A stretch of DNA of 40,422 nucleotides, from NCBI RefSeq assembly GCF_005405465.1, contig NZ_BJEC01000020.1, positions 1 through 40,422 on the forward strand. The letters run 5' to 3'. Positions 1-8,378 of the stretch are shown piece after piece. Each line of letters begins with the position of its first letter. Position 1 is the first letter of the stretch. The notes beneath the pieces are model-generated. The model had not been told where the DNA came from and did no database searches. It saw nothing but the letters and a program-made list of their open reading frames with translations. Made by a program: the position numbers and the translations under genes. The stretch comes from Weissella thailandensis (GTDB lineage Bacteria; Bacillota; Bacilli; Lactobacillales; Lactobacillaceae).

Positions 1-172
<172 letters not shown>

Positions 173-352
173 TAAAAGTTTGAGTATAACTCAATTTGTT
201 GTTATTTGTTTAACAGAAGTTAAACGAATTTATTAGTGAATTGACTTCACAAATGTTTTGTATCAAGTAAATTACTTGATGACCCTACACATTTGTTTCA
301 TCGAAACGATATTCAGTTTTCAATGATCAACAGCCGTTGCCCTGTCGACAAC
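173..352 (-). other. 16S rRNA leader
   Basis: This is the transcribed leader between the proximal rrn promoter and mature 16S. It contains a near-perfect inverted repeat at 262-280 (arms 262-270 and 272-280, one central base), nested inside a second pair, CAAATGT at 250-256 and ACATTTG at 289-295. Such leader stems commonly guide rRNA processing and antitermination. That role is inferred. Confidence 0.6.
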
Positions 353-359
353 TTAATTT

Positions 360-388
360 ATTATACAGACATGATTTTTAAAAGTCAA
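360..388 (-). promoter_or_regulatory. rrn promoter P2
   Basis: On the minus strand there is TTGACT at 383-388, a 17-base spacer, and a consensus TATAAT at 360-365. Predicted start is near 352, giving a leader of about 180 nt before 16S. Confidence 0.85.
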
Positions 389-442
389 CAACTTTCTTAT
401 CATCATTAATTTGTATAATGTCGGTTTTTCGACCGCTCATAT

Positions 443-471
443 AATATACCTTAGAAATGAACGTTCGTCAA
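443..471 (-). promoter_or_regulatory. rrn promoter P1
   Basis: TTGACG at 466-471, a 17-base spacer and TATATT at 443-448 on the minus strand, 83 bases upstream of P2. Tandem promoters are the usual rrn arrangement in Firmicutes. Confidence 0.75.
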
Positions 472-503
472 CAACAAGTTTTATCATCTTTTTAACGAAC
501 ATT

Positions 504-555
504 AAAAAGCCCACTGCAAGTCCCCCTATTACAAGGGTAAGTTACAGTGAGCTTA
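504..555 (-). terminator. Terminator after ltaS
   Basis: On the minus strand, AAGCTCACTGTAA pairs with TTGCAGTGGGCTT (two mismatches), followed by a T-run at 504-508. It separates ltaS from the rrn promoters. Confidence 0.8.
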
Positions 556-591
556 TCGTTTTAAATTTATTAACACTAGTGATTCAAAAAA

Positions 592-2769
592 TCATTGATC
601 TTCATCAGTATCAGATGACGAACTACTATCACTATCATCATTTTCATCATCTTGACTAGATGATGCTTCCTGGATAGTTTGTGGTTTACCGCCTAGTTCT
701 GGTGCATCAGTTATATAATCTTTTAATGTTGTTTGATTATCATTTTTTGATTTAGCTGATGTATCACTATTCTTGTTAGCCTTCTTTAGTTGCTTCAGTC
801 CATTAGCTTTTTGATATGAATAATCTTTACTACTAACCTTCTTAAAGCCGTCAGGATTATAGAAACGTAACAGATCACCTGTTTGTACATCATCTGAATA
901 CGTCAACATCTTATCAACGTATTTCTGTGTGTCATCGATAATATCTTTCGCACGTGGATCTTCTTTTGGATTGATTTTTGTACCAGTGGTTGTTACATAA
1001 TAACTGCCACCATACTTCATAAATTCAGCAGAAACCCAATCACCATTTCTAAATGGTACTACCTGTCGACGATTTGTCGCTAACAAGTCCTGTCCAAACT
1101 GAATATTTTTATCAGTTGAAACACCTAACAGATGCAACAATGTTGGCATAACATCAATTTCACCACCATAAGTATGGTTAATGCCACCCTTCAACCCTGG
1201 CGCATGAACCATGAATGGTACCTTTTGCCAATTAGCTAAGTCATAGTTTGAAACGCTCTTCTTACCAGTTAACTTCGCAATTGCCGATTTGTGATTTTCT
1301 GAAATACCATAATGATCACCATATAGAACCAACATTGAATTATCATAAAGGCCAGATTTTTTGAGCCAGCTTAAGAATTCACCAAAGGATTGATCCAAAT
1401 AGCGAGCCGTTTGTACATAGCCATCGACGGTCTTATCATTCGTCTTTGTTTTAGCGATAGACGCATTTTGACTGTCTAAGTCATATGGATAATGATTTGT
1501 GACCGTAATGACCTTTGAATAAAATGGCTGTGGCAACTGTTCTAAATACTTGGCAGAGTCTTTTAAGAAAATCTTGTCCTTCATACCATATCCGATATTA
1601 TAATCCGAGTTATTTGCATTTTTATAATATGGCTTACTAAAGAAGTAATCGTATCCCCAAGACTTATAAGTATTATCACGGTTCCAGAAAGAGGCGACAT
1701 CCCCATGGAACGCTGCCGATGTATAACCTTGTTGATCTAAGATAGCTGGTACCGCTTGATAAGTGTTAGATGTTCCATAATTAACCATCGCAGAACCTGA
1801 TGCTGTACCGAACAACCCATTTTCAAGCATCATTTCCGCATCGGCCGTCTTACCTTGCCCAACTTGGTTGTAAAAATTATCAAATGACAATGTACTTTGA
1901 TCATGATAAAACTTATTCAAATTAGGCGTAACTTCAACATCATCAACTTTATAATCTAACAAAAATTGTTGGAATGACTCTAGATGGAAGACAATTACAT
2001 TCTTTCCCTTTTCCTTACCAAAGTAAGTTGAATTTTGTAAGGTCTTATTGTCCTTCAAATAATCTTTGATTTTGTTAAGGTCATCAGCGGACGCTTCTTT
2101 TTTGATGTCCGCCGTTTGTTTCGTTTTGAAAACATTATATGCTGCATATTCATTTAAGCCAAGATACTTAACAATATAGTTATTATCAAATGTTCTCATT
2201 AATAAACCTGAACGATCTTTACTTGATATACCATAGCCAACAAGCATCAACACAATTCCAAAGATTGTCATCAAAGCAGCAAACCGCTTTTGAACAACCT
2301 CTTTATCAAACTTAATTCGCTTGAAAACTAATAGTAACACCAGAATAATAATATCCAAGAATACTAAAAAATCAAATGGGCTTATAATACCTGCGATTGA
2401 TTTACCCAAGTTATTATCAACTGAACCACCGGAATTAATGATGTTCAATGACAAAAAGTCTGAAAATTCCCGATAATACAACATGTTCGCAAACAGCCAA
2501 ATTGACTGAATCAAATTTATCAGAATCATTAACCAGTAAGCTAATTTACCTCTGAAATACAACGCAATACTAAATAGTATAATCGCTGTTGGTAGTGGAT
2601 TAATGATTAAGATAAATTCTTGTAAGGTGCCACTAGCACCTAAAGAAAAGCTTGTCTTATATGCCCAGTATGTCTTTAGCCATACTAAGAATACAGATAG
2701 CAAGAAGAAGCCAACGGTATCGTTGAAATCTGGCCATTTTTTCTTAATGGCTAACATAACTCGTTGCAT
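592..2769 (-). CDS. ltaS: Lipoteichoic acid synthase (LtaS family)
   Basis: This polytopic membrane enzyme polymerises glycerol phosphate from phosphatidylglycerol onto a glycolipid anchor at the outer membrane face. Residues 1-180 hold about five hydrophobic segments; the rest is an extracellular sulfatase-fold domain. The metal ligand E264 (in FHLES) and catalytic T308 (in GQGKTADAE) match Glu255 and Thr300 of Staphylococcus aureus LtaS, and a YGDHYGISENH metal motif follows. At 725 residues it is longer than the roughly 650-residue family norm because of a low-complexity tail ending in Ser/Asp/Glu runs. The ATG is preceded by GGAGAG. It has its own promoter and terminator and lies just downstream of the laf operon. 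Confidence 0.96.
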   Translation of the reverse strand: MQRVMLAIKKKWPDFNDTVGFFLLSVFLVWLKTYWAYKTSFSLGASGTLQEFILIINPLPTAIILFSIALYFRGKLAYWLMILINLIQSIWLFANMLYYREFSDFLSLNIINSGGSVDNNLGKSIAGIISPFDFLVFLDIIILVLLLVFKRIKFDKEVVQKRFAALMTIFGIVLMLVGYGISSKDRSGLLMRTFDNNYIVKYLGLNEYAAYNVFKTKQTADIKKEASADDLNKIKDYLKDNKTLQNSTYFGKEKGKNVIVFHLESFQQFLLDYKVDDVEVTPNLNKFYHDQSTLSFDNFYNQVGQGKTADAEMMLENGLFGTASGSAMVNYGTSNTYQAVPAILDQQGYTSAAFHGDVASFWNRDNTYKSWGYDYFFSKPYYKNANNSDYNIGYGMKDKIFLKDSAKYLEQLPQPFYSKVITVTNHYPYDLDSQNASIAKTKTNDKTVDGYVQTARYLDQSFGEFLSWLKKSGLYDNSMLVLYGDHYGISENHKSAIAKLTGKKSVSNYDLANWQKVPFMVHAPGLKGGINHTYGGEIDVMPTLLHLLGVSTDKNIQFGQDLLATNRRQVVPFRNGDWVSAEFMKYGGSYYVTTTGTKINPKEDPRAKDIIDDTQKYVDKMLTYSDDVQTGDLLRFYNPDGFKKVSSKDYSYQKANGLKQLKKANKNSDTSAKSKNDNQTTLKDYITDAPELGGKPQTIQEASSSQDDENDDSDSSSSSDTDEDQ

Positions 2770-2809
2770 TTTATTCTCTCCAAATATTTTTTAACTGTTT
2801 CTCATTTCA

Positions 2810-2838
2810 AATATAAGTAACCAAATTCTGGTTAACAA
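2810..2838 (-). promoter_or_regulatory. Putative ltaS promoter with internal inverted repeat
   Basis: TTGTTA at 2833-2838, a 17-base spacer, and TATATT at 2810-2815 on the minus strand. The spacer region carries an inverted repeat TAACCA (2818-2823) / TGGTTA (2829-2834), a possible operator. No regulator is identified. Confidence 0.5.
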
Positions 2839-2851
2839 CCTAATATTGTAT

Positions 2852-2880
2852 AAAAAACACCATAAACATTCCTTATGGTT
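2852..2880 (-). terminator. Terminator of the laf operon
   Basis: Stem ACCATAA (minus strand) with TTATGGT, 7-base loop, followed by six T. It begins directly at the ykuJ stop codon. Confidence 0.7.
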
Positions 2881-2882
2881 TA

Positions 2883-3137
2883 CTAGAACGATTCTTTGAA
2901 TTCAACCAATGCCTCATAAATGTCAATTGCTAGCAAATCAACATCATCAAAAGCAAAACGGCGCTGTTTTCTTTCCGTTGTTTCTAGTGCAAAGACTCCT
3001 GAAGCAGAATCATATAGCACGGTCACAACAGGAACACCAAACACACTAAAATCACGTTGTTGAACGGTTGTTCGATCATCACGCCGCATGGCCTGAATTC
3101 TTCGCACAATTTTATTTAAATCATTTTCCGCCAACAT
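2883..3137 (-). CDS. ykuJ: YkuJ family protein (DUF1797)
   Basis: This 84-residue protein matches the Bacillus YkuJ family in length and layout: an N-terminal helix, a central strand pair with VFGVPVVTVLYD, and a C-terminal block FDDVDLLAIDIYEALVEF. The family has known structures but no established function. Its ribosome site (CGAGGTT) lies inside the end of the flippase-like gene 5 bases upstream, so it is the last gene of the laf operon and probably translated with it. A link to glycolipid synthesis is suggested only by position. Confidence 0.75.
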   Translation of the reverse strand: MLAENDLNKIVRRIQAMRRDDRTTVQQRDFSVFGVPVVTVLYDSASGVFALETTERKQRRFAFDDVDLLAIDIYEALVEFKESF

Positions 3138-3141
3138 ATTT

Positions 3142-4149
3142 CTAACCTCGCTGTTTAGATTTGATATTAAAAGCTATAATACCAGCAAACATTCCTAAAT
3201 AATAGGTAATAATGCGCCACAATGCCATCGCACAGACTAATAAACCTGCATTGGGCAAAAACGTTGAAAATAGTAATGAAAATCCAATTTCAGCACCACC
3301 TGTACCACCAGGAATTGGAAACAAAGAAATCACCATAACAATTAATACATGTAGCGACATCACTAAAATGATATTAACATGTGATGCCCCTAAAGCTAAT
3401 AGAATGAAATATGGAATTAAGTAATAGAACATTAATTGTATCAATGTCAAAACAAAAGATTTAACTAACGCCCGCCACTCATGGCTCATTCTAGTACTTT
3501 CAGAATGAAAGTTCTTAATCTTTTCATCCACAATTTGTTGCCATTGCACTGCCTTTGTAGGTTTAATCCACTTAATTGGCTTAAATACTAGTTTAACAAG
3601 CATTCTAGTTAACCCTGGCCAATACATGACTAATAATAACGTAATAATTACAATCAAGTGAATAATAAATCCTAAAATAACAAATAAAGACCATGCCTTT
3701 AGCTTATCAGCAATAAATTGATAGCCCACGATAATGGCAATAAAGAAATTTATGACAATCATTGCTTGATAAACAACAAATTTCATCAATAAAATTGAGC
3801 CTGCTCGTCCAGGGTCTATCCCCGCCTGTATAAGCGTAATTAATTGCATGGGTTGACCCCCTGCTGAAAATGGTGTGATACCATTTCCAAACTGTTCAAC
3901 CAAAGGAACCCGTATTGCATCAGACCATGATAACTTCTCATTAGAATCATCAACAAAAATCTTCACAACAATTGATTCCAGCAATAAATAGATAACCATT
4001 GCTAGTAATGCAACTAATAACCACCACCAATTAGCACCGCGAAGGTCTTGCATAAGTTGGTCCATACTGATATCTCGAAAGGACCAAGTAAATATAGCAA
4101 TACCAGCAACCATCATCAGAACAAATACAATGCCGTTTCGCCTTGTCAT
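3142..4149 (-). CDS. Flippase-like membrane protein (UPF0104/YbhN family; LafC-like)
   Basis: A 335-residue integral membrane protein with about eight hydrophobic segments, of the family that also forms the membrane part of MprF. The pattern G(I)TPFSAGGQPMQ near residue 95 and FPIPGGTGGAEIGF near residue 275 are its conserved loops. It overlaps the upstream glycosyltransferase by ATGA, implying coupled translation. In Listeria, a membrane protein encoded after lafA and lafB (LafC) supports normal LTA levels, so a role in moving or supplying the glycolipid anchor is likely. This is inferred from context; no substrate can be read from the sequence. Confidence 0.8.
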   Translation of the reverse strand: MTRRNGIVFVLMMVAGIAIFTWSFRDISMDQLMQDLRGANWWWLLVALLAMVIYLLLESIVVKIFVDDSNEKLSWSDAIRVPLVEQFGNGITPFSAGGQPMQLITLIQAGIDPGRAGSILLMKFVVYQAMIVINFFIAIIVGYQFIADKLKAWSLFVILGFIIHLIVIITLLLVMYWPGLTRMLVKLVFKPIKWIKPTKAVQWQQIVDEKIKNFHSESTRMSHEWRALVKSFVLTLIQLMFYYLIPYFILLALGASHVNIILVMSLHVLIVMVISLFPIPGGTGGAEIGFSLLFSTFLPNAGLLVCAMALWRIITYYLGMFAGIIAFNIKSKQRG

Positions 4150-5186
4150 TCATGTCCTCCGTCAGTTTTTTCACGAAGCTGGGTTATATAATAATCTTCC
4201 CAAATTCTAGAAACATGCGCTGCTGAATAATATTCGGATGCAGCTAATGACTGTTGTGCCACCTGATGTTGTAATGTTTGATCAGCCGCTAACTGATTAA
4301 GCTGGGTCTGCATACCCACCCTATCATTCGCTGGCAAATAGTAACCATCAATAATGGCGCGGTATAAGTCTAAGTCGCGTAAAATTGTTGGTGTTCCTGT
4401 ACTGAATGCCTCTAAAGCAGACATGGGGAATAACTCTGTATAACTTGGTAACAGGAAAACATCTGCAGCATTATAGTAGTCGTTCATCAGACCTCTATCT
4501 ACTATGCCTGGAAAAATTAAATTTTTTGGTGGATTATCAACAACTTTTTTTAGCTCTTCATAACCAGCCGTGATTGCCCCAAATGAGAAACCACCAACCC
4601 AAACAAATGTCCATTTTGGATTATCTTTGGCTAATTGAATAAAATCCAACACCCCTTTACGAACTTGTACTTGTCCAACCCCTAAAACAATGAATGCATC
4701 TTCCGGTAAAGATAATTTTTGACGAATACCTGCCTTTTGATTATCCGGTATAGGAAAGAATTCATCCTTTGAGACAAAATTAGGAATAAAAGTAATTTTT
4801 TCTTTAGCAACACCTAGCGCAACTAATTTATCAATAAATACTGGATTCACTACCACAATTTGATCCATCCGCTTATAAAACGTCATCACATACCAATAAA
4901 AGATTTTTTTAATCGGTGACCACAAATTAATGGAATCCTCCAAGGTTTCTGGTAAAAAATGCACATAGCCAATTTTTGTACCTCTCCCTGGTAAAAAGGT
5001 ATTCAAAAAGAAGCCAAAATTGATGGTGTGATAGTGACTAATATCAGTCCTTGATAAGCTATTAAATTTTAAATCAAACTTGTCTGGAAACCTATCAGTT
5101 AATAAATTAACTAGTTCCCGATAAGCAGATCCTACTCCTTGACCAGGGACAGTTTCAGCCGCAGAGAACATTGTGATTCGAATCAT
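4146..5186 (-). CDS. lafB: Glycosyltransferase family 4, second step of LTA glycolipid anchor (LafB-like)
   Basis: A 346-residue cytosolic GT4 enzyme with GT-B fold. The C-terminal sugar-nucleotide domain shows GVGQVQVRKG near residue 170 and the EX7E pair E251/E259 in ELFPMSALE. In LafB-type enzymes a second hexose is added to glucosyl-diacylglycerol to give the disaccharide lipid that anchors LTA. Stop/start overlaps (ATGA) join it to the genes on both sides. The exact donor (UDP-galactose or UDP-glucose) is not visible. Confidence 0.85.
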   Translation of the reverse strand: MIRITMFSAAETVPGQGVGSAYRELVNLLTDRFPDKFDLKFNSLSRTDISHYHTINFGFFLNTFLPGRGTKIGYVHFLPETLEDSINLWSPIKKIFYWYVMTFYKRMDQIVVVNPVFIDKLVALGVAKEKITFIPNFVSKDEFFPIPDNQKAGIRQKLSLPEDAFIVLGVGQVQVRKGVLDFIQLAKDNPKWTFVWVGGFSFGAITAGYEELKKVVDNPPKNLIFPGIVDRGLMNDYYNAADVFLLPSYTELFPMSALEAFSTGTPTILRDLDLYRAIIDGYYLPANDRVGMQTQLNQLAADQTLQHQVAQQSLAASEYYSAAHVSRIWEDYYITQLREKTDGGHE

Positions 5187-6430
5187 TTTTCATTTTTATG
5201 GAAAGGAGGTCTAGACAAAAACGATTTTGCATATTCAAAATCATTACTATCAGCCTCTTCCATATCCTCCTCTTCATGGTACACAACTAACGCTTCAGAG
5301 TAAAAATCTAACACTCGTTGTCCAAAAGTTACTTGATCAATGTCATGCAATACTTTCTGTCGCGTTGTTGGATTCCCAATAACTTGTTGCTGCTTCTTTG
5401 CATTTAAATACATGATTAGTGGTGCTAATAAATCATAGCTGTCATCGGCAAGTGAACCAATATTTTTGTCCAGCACAACCGTCTCTAAATACGGACTACG
5501 CATAGCAACAACTGGTGTATTAGCCGTCATCGCCTCAATAAATGTTAATCCTTGCGTTTCTGATACAGAAGCTGATAAGAAAACATCCGCTAATTTGTAA
5601 TACCCATATACTTCTTGATGGTCCACCTCTCCCGTAAAAATGACATGGTCGGCAATTTCTAACGAACGCACATGATCCTTTAAGGCAGACATTGCTGGTC
5701 CATCACCAACAATCACAAACATCGCATCGGGTACTTGGTCTAACACCTCAGCAAATACAGCTAATGCCGTATCAATATTTTTTTCAAAAGCAACTCGTCC
5801 TAATGATAAAACAACAGGGGTTTGACTATCTAATCCCAATTTTTCACGTAAATAAGTACTTTTATCCTCTTGCTCGGTATGTTGCACATTGACACCAGTG
5901 GGTATAATCTCAATGGGTGCAGAAACTTTATATTTCGTTAACGTATCAAACGTTTGCCTAGATGGCGCAATGACACCCGTCATGCCGGCCATGTAACTAC
6001 GTGCAATCACTGCCACACTAGCTGGTCGAATAATTTTACCATTAGCAACATAATGTAAATAATCTTCATAATTTGTATGAAAAGTATGCACAACGGGTAT
6101 TTTTAATTGTCTAGCGACTAATTTCCCCATTAACCCTAATGAAAACTCTGTTTGTGTATGCACAATATCAAGTTCAAGTTTTTTAGCTAACTGAATTGCC
6201 TGAATTGCGCCACGATATGATAACCGACGGTCTTTAAACCCTATAAACGGAAAGCTTGGAAAACGATAAACATCGGGTTCTAAAACTTCTTTGGGGACAT
6301 TAGGGTCAGTTGAGGTAAAAATATATACCCGATGTCCACGGTTTATTAGTTGTTGTCGGAGTGTCTGAATTGATGATACAACACCAGAAACTTGAGGTGC
6401 ATAGGTATCTGTAAATAATCCGATATTCAT
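5183..6430 (-). CDS. lafA: Glycosyltransferase family 4, diacylglycerol glucosyltransferase (LafA-like)
   Basis: This 415-residue GT4 protein begins MNIGLFTDTYAPQVSGV, typical of 1,2-diacylglycerol 3-alpha-glucosyltransferases. The donor site shows GRVAFEKN (R212, K217) and the EX7E pair E291/E299 in ETQGLTFIE. It would transfer glucose from UDP-glucose (made by GalU, also in this window) to diacylglycerol at the inner membrane face. It heads the four-gene operon lafA-lafB-lafC-like-ykuJ. The ATG follows AAAGG. A roughly 30-residue acidic segment near residues 385-400 (EEEDMEEADSND) is a likely linker. Confidence 0.87.
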   Translation of the reverse strand: MNIGLFTDTYAPQVSGVVSSIQTLRQQLINRGHRVYIFTSTDPNVPKEVLEPDVYRFPSFPFIGFKDRRLSYRGAIQAIQLAKKLELDIVHTQTEFSLGLMGKLVARQLKIPVVHTFHTNYEDYLHYVANGKIIRPASVAVIARSYMAGMTGVIAPSRQTFDTLTKYKVSAPIEIIPTGVNVQHTEQEDKSTYLREKLGLDSQTPVVLSLGRVAFEKNIDTALAVFAEVLDQVPDAMFVIVGDGPAMSALKDHVRSLEIADHVIFTGEVDHQEVYGYYKLADVFLSASVSETQGLTFIEAMTANTPVVAMRSPYLETVVLDKNIGSLADDSYDLLAPLIMYLNAKKQQQVIGNPTTRQKVLHDIDQVTFGQRVLDFYSEALVVYHEEEDMEEADSNDFEYAKSFLSRPPFHKNEK

Positions 6431-6505
6431 TACTGGTCAACCTTTCACAAAATTGCTTACTACCTATAATAACAAATTTCTGTTTATAACGGAAAAAGCA
6501 CGGTA

Positions 6506-6519
6506 CTTGAATATTCAAG
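6506..6519. repeat. Perfect 14-base palindrome in the laf leader
   Basis: CTTGAATATTCAAG is perfectly self-complementary and lies between the laf promoter and lafA. It may be an operator half or chance AT-rich symmetry. Confidence 0.4.
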
Positions 6520-6561
6520 ACCATTCGCCTTATTTCCCTATATTATATTCTGTATACCATT

Positions 6562-6590
6562 ATGTTATATAACGTATAATGGTATGTCAA
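6562..6590 (-). promoter_or_regulatory. Putative laf operon promoter embedded in a large palindrome
   Basis: A consensus TTGACA lies at 6585-6590 on the minus strand. The -10 is ambiguous: TAACAT at 17 bases or TATAAC at 15 bases. The whole spacer lies in an inverted repeat, 6554-6585, with 10-base arms ATACCATTAT / ATAATGGTAT around an inner palindrome GTTATATAAC (6564-6573). That is the layout expected of a repressor-controlled promoter. Confidence 0.6.
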
Positions 6591-6621
6591 CGATAAAGAA
6601 TAACTTAATTACTAACTGAAC

Positions 6622-6691
6622 AAAAAAAGAGCCACGAAATACAATCGTGACACTTGATAGTTTCAAGATGTAATAGTATTTCGTGGTTCTT
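6622..6691 (-). terminator. Terminator of the tsaE-glmM operon
   Basis: On the minus strand AGAACCACGAAATAC pairs with GTATTTCGTGGCTCT across a branched loop that contains CTTGAAACTATCAAG, then seven T. A strong intrinsic terminator. Confidence 0.9.
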
Positions 6692-6695
6692 AAAT

Positions 6696-7010
6696 TTAGC
6701 TCACTTTATTTTCAGCTAAAATCTTTTCAACAACAGCATCCATCTCTGGGGTCCGTTGCCATTCGGTATATTTTGAAATCGCAATGTTTGCAGGTATTTC
6801 AAAGTTATCATTAACAAATTTTTCATAACTTTCAACATTCTTGGAATGCGGTATGTTAATTTTTAAAATGCGAACTTTCTTGATCATACCCTCTTCAACA
6901 GCATACTCAGCTTGACCGTTGTGCAATAGATTACCAATTTCCTTATACGTTGACCCATCATTGCGTGTAATTTCTTCAATAATATCTAACGTTTGAAAAT
7001 CTGCTGACAT
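6696..7010 (-). CDS. Unknown 104-residue protein coupled to glmM
   Basis: I do not recognise this family. It is soluble, with no signal peptide or membrane segment, and mixed alpha/beta in appearance (EGMIKKVRILKINIPHSKN, then FEIPANIAISKYTEW). Its ATG shares a base with the glmM stop codon (TAATG), so it is probably translated by termination-reinitiation from glmM. A strong terminator follows its stop. The tight coupling argues that it is real and needed with GlmM or c-di-AMP output, but no function is assigned. Confidence 0.75.
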   Translation of the reverse strand: MSADFQTLDIIEEITRNDGSTYKEIGNLLHNGQAEYAVEEGMIKKVRILKINIPHSKNVESYEKFVNDNFEIPANIAISKYTEWQRTPEMDAVVEKILAENKVS

Positions 7011-8368
7011 TAATCAACACCAACCTCTTGTTCAACAACTGCGACGATTCGATCAACATATTCATCAACAGTCTCACGAGTTGGTGCTTCGGCCATAACT
7101 CGTAGTAAATCTTGTGTACCTGATGGGCGAACAAGTACACGACCTTCATTTCCCATTTCAGATTCAACTTCAGCAATAATTTGCTTGATTGTCTCATTTG
7201 ATAATGCTGCTTTCTTATCCTGAACTTTCACATTCACAAGCTTTTGTGGGTAGACTGTCATTTCTGCAGCTAGTTCAGATAATGGTTTGTCTGTTTCTTG
7301 CATCACGTGTAACAACTGTAACGCTGTTAACATCCCATCACCGGTTGTGGCCCAATCCAAGAAGACAACATGTCCAGATTGTTCACCACCTAAATTGTAT
7401 CCAGACTTAATCATTTCTTCAACAACATAGCGGTCTCCAACTGCAGTTTTCACAGAATTAAGGCCATTTTCTGACATTGCTTTGTACATACCGATGTTGG
7501 ACATCACAGTCGTTACAATAGTGTCTTGCTTCAAACGACCGTGTAACGACATATATTTACCGACGATAAACATAATTTGATCACCATCAATAATCTGTCC
7601 CTTTTCATCTACGGCAATCAAACGATCACCATCACCGTCAAAAGCTAGACCAACTTGCGCTTCATTTTCAAGTACAAAGTCAGCCAATGCCTCTGGATGC
7701 GTTGACCCAACGTTTTGATTAATGTTCACACCATCTGGTGATGTGCCCATTGTCTCAAAGTCCGCTCCCATATCGGCAAATAGGTTAGCTACTAAGCCTG
7801 ATGTCGCACCGTTAGCAGCATCAATGGCCAACTTCATACCATCTAAGCTACTTGGAATTGTCGTCTGCAGGTATTCTAAGTATTTGGCTGTTCCTTCTTT
7901 AAAGTCAGAAATCGTTCCCAATCCTTCAGCTGCTGGGCGTGGTAGCGTATCTTCTGGTGTATCAAGCAAGGCTTCAATTTCAGCTTCTAATTCATCCGAT
8001 AACTTCATACCATCAGAACCAAAAAACTTAATCCCATTATCTGCTGCTGGATTGTGTGAGGCCGTAATTTGCGCACCAGCATCAGCTTTTTGTGCGCGAA
8101 CCAAATAAGCAACACCTGGTGTGGAAATAACATCTAAACGTTGAATCTCAATACCAACAGAGAGTAATCCAGAAATCAATGCATGTTCCAATAATGGTCC
8201 TGACATTCTTGTATCACGTCCAACAAGCACTCGTGGCCGGTGATCAACGGCATGGCGTGTTAATACTGCACCACCCATGCGTCCTAGACGAAATGCTAAC
8301 TCAGGCGTCAATTCTTTATTGGCAATGCCTCGCACGCCATCAGTTCCAAAATAATGTAATTCAACCAT
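7010..8368 (-). CDS. glmM: Phosphoglucosamine mutase
   Basis: Converts glucosamine-6-phosphate to glucosamine-1-phosphate on the way to UDP-GlcNAc and peptidoglycan. The phosphoserine is S104 in [12 protein letters not shown]; the metal-binding loop is D244/D246/D248 in FDGDGDR; the phosphate-binding RPSGT lies near residue 425. Length (452) is normal. It follows cdaA and cdaR in the conserved order; in several Firmicutes GlmM binds and restrains CdaA. The ribosome site GAAGGAG overlaps the cdaR end. Confidence 0.98.
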   Translation of the reverse strand: MVELHYFGTDGVRGIANKELTPELAFRLGRMGGAVLTRHAVDHRPRVLVGRDTRMSGPLLEHALISGLLSVGIEIQRLDVISTPGVAYLVRAQKADAGAQITASHNPAADNGIKFFGSDGMKLSDELEAEIEALLDTPEDTLPRPAAEGLGTISDFKEGTAKYLEYLQTTIPSSLDGMKLAIDAANGATSGLVANLFADMGADFETMGTSPDGVNINQNVGSTHPEALADFVLENEAQVGLAFDGDGDRLIAVDEKGQIIDGDQIMFIVGKYMSLHGRLKQDTIVTTVMSNIGMYKAMSENGLNSVKTAVGDRYVVEEMIKSGYNLGGEQSGHVVFLDWATTGDGMLTALQLLHVMQETDKPLSELAAEMTVYPQKLVNVKVQDKKAALSNETIKQIIAEVESEMGNEGRVLVRPSGTQDLLRVMAEAPTRETVDEYVDRIVAVVEQEVGVD

Positions 8369-8378
8369 ATTTCTCTTT

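Noticed and set aside
411-659. Plus-strand open frame of 82 codons between the rrn promoter and ltaS
   Set aside because: It overlaps rrn P1, the ltaS terminator and the ltaS 3' end, and has no ribosome site.
7722-8108. Long plus-strand frame opposite glmM
   Set aside because: It is antisense to a clear glmM, with composition that simply mirrors it and no ribosome site.
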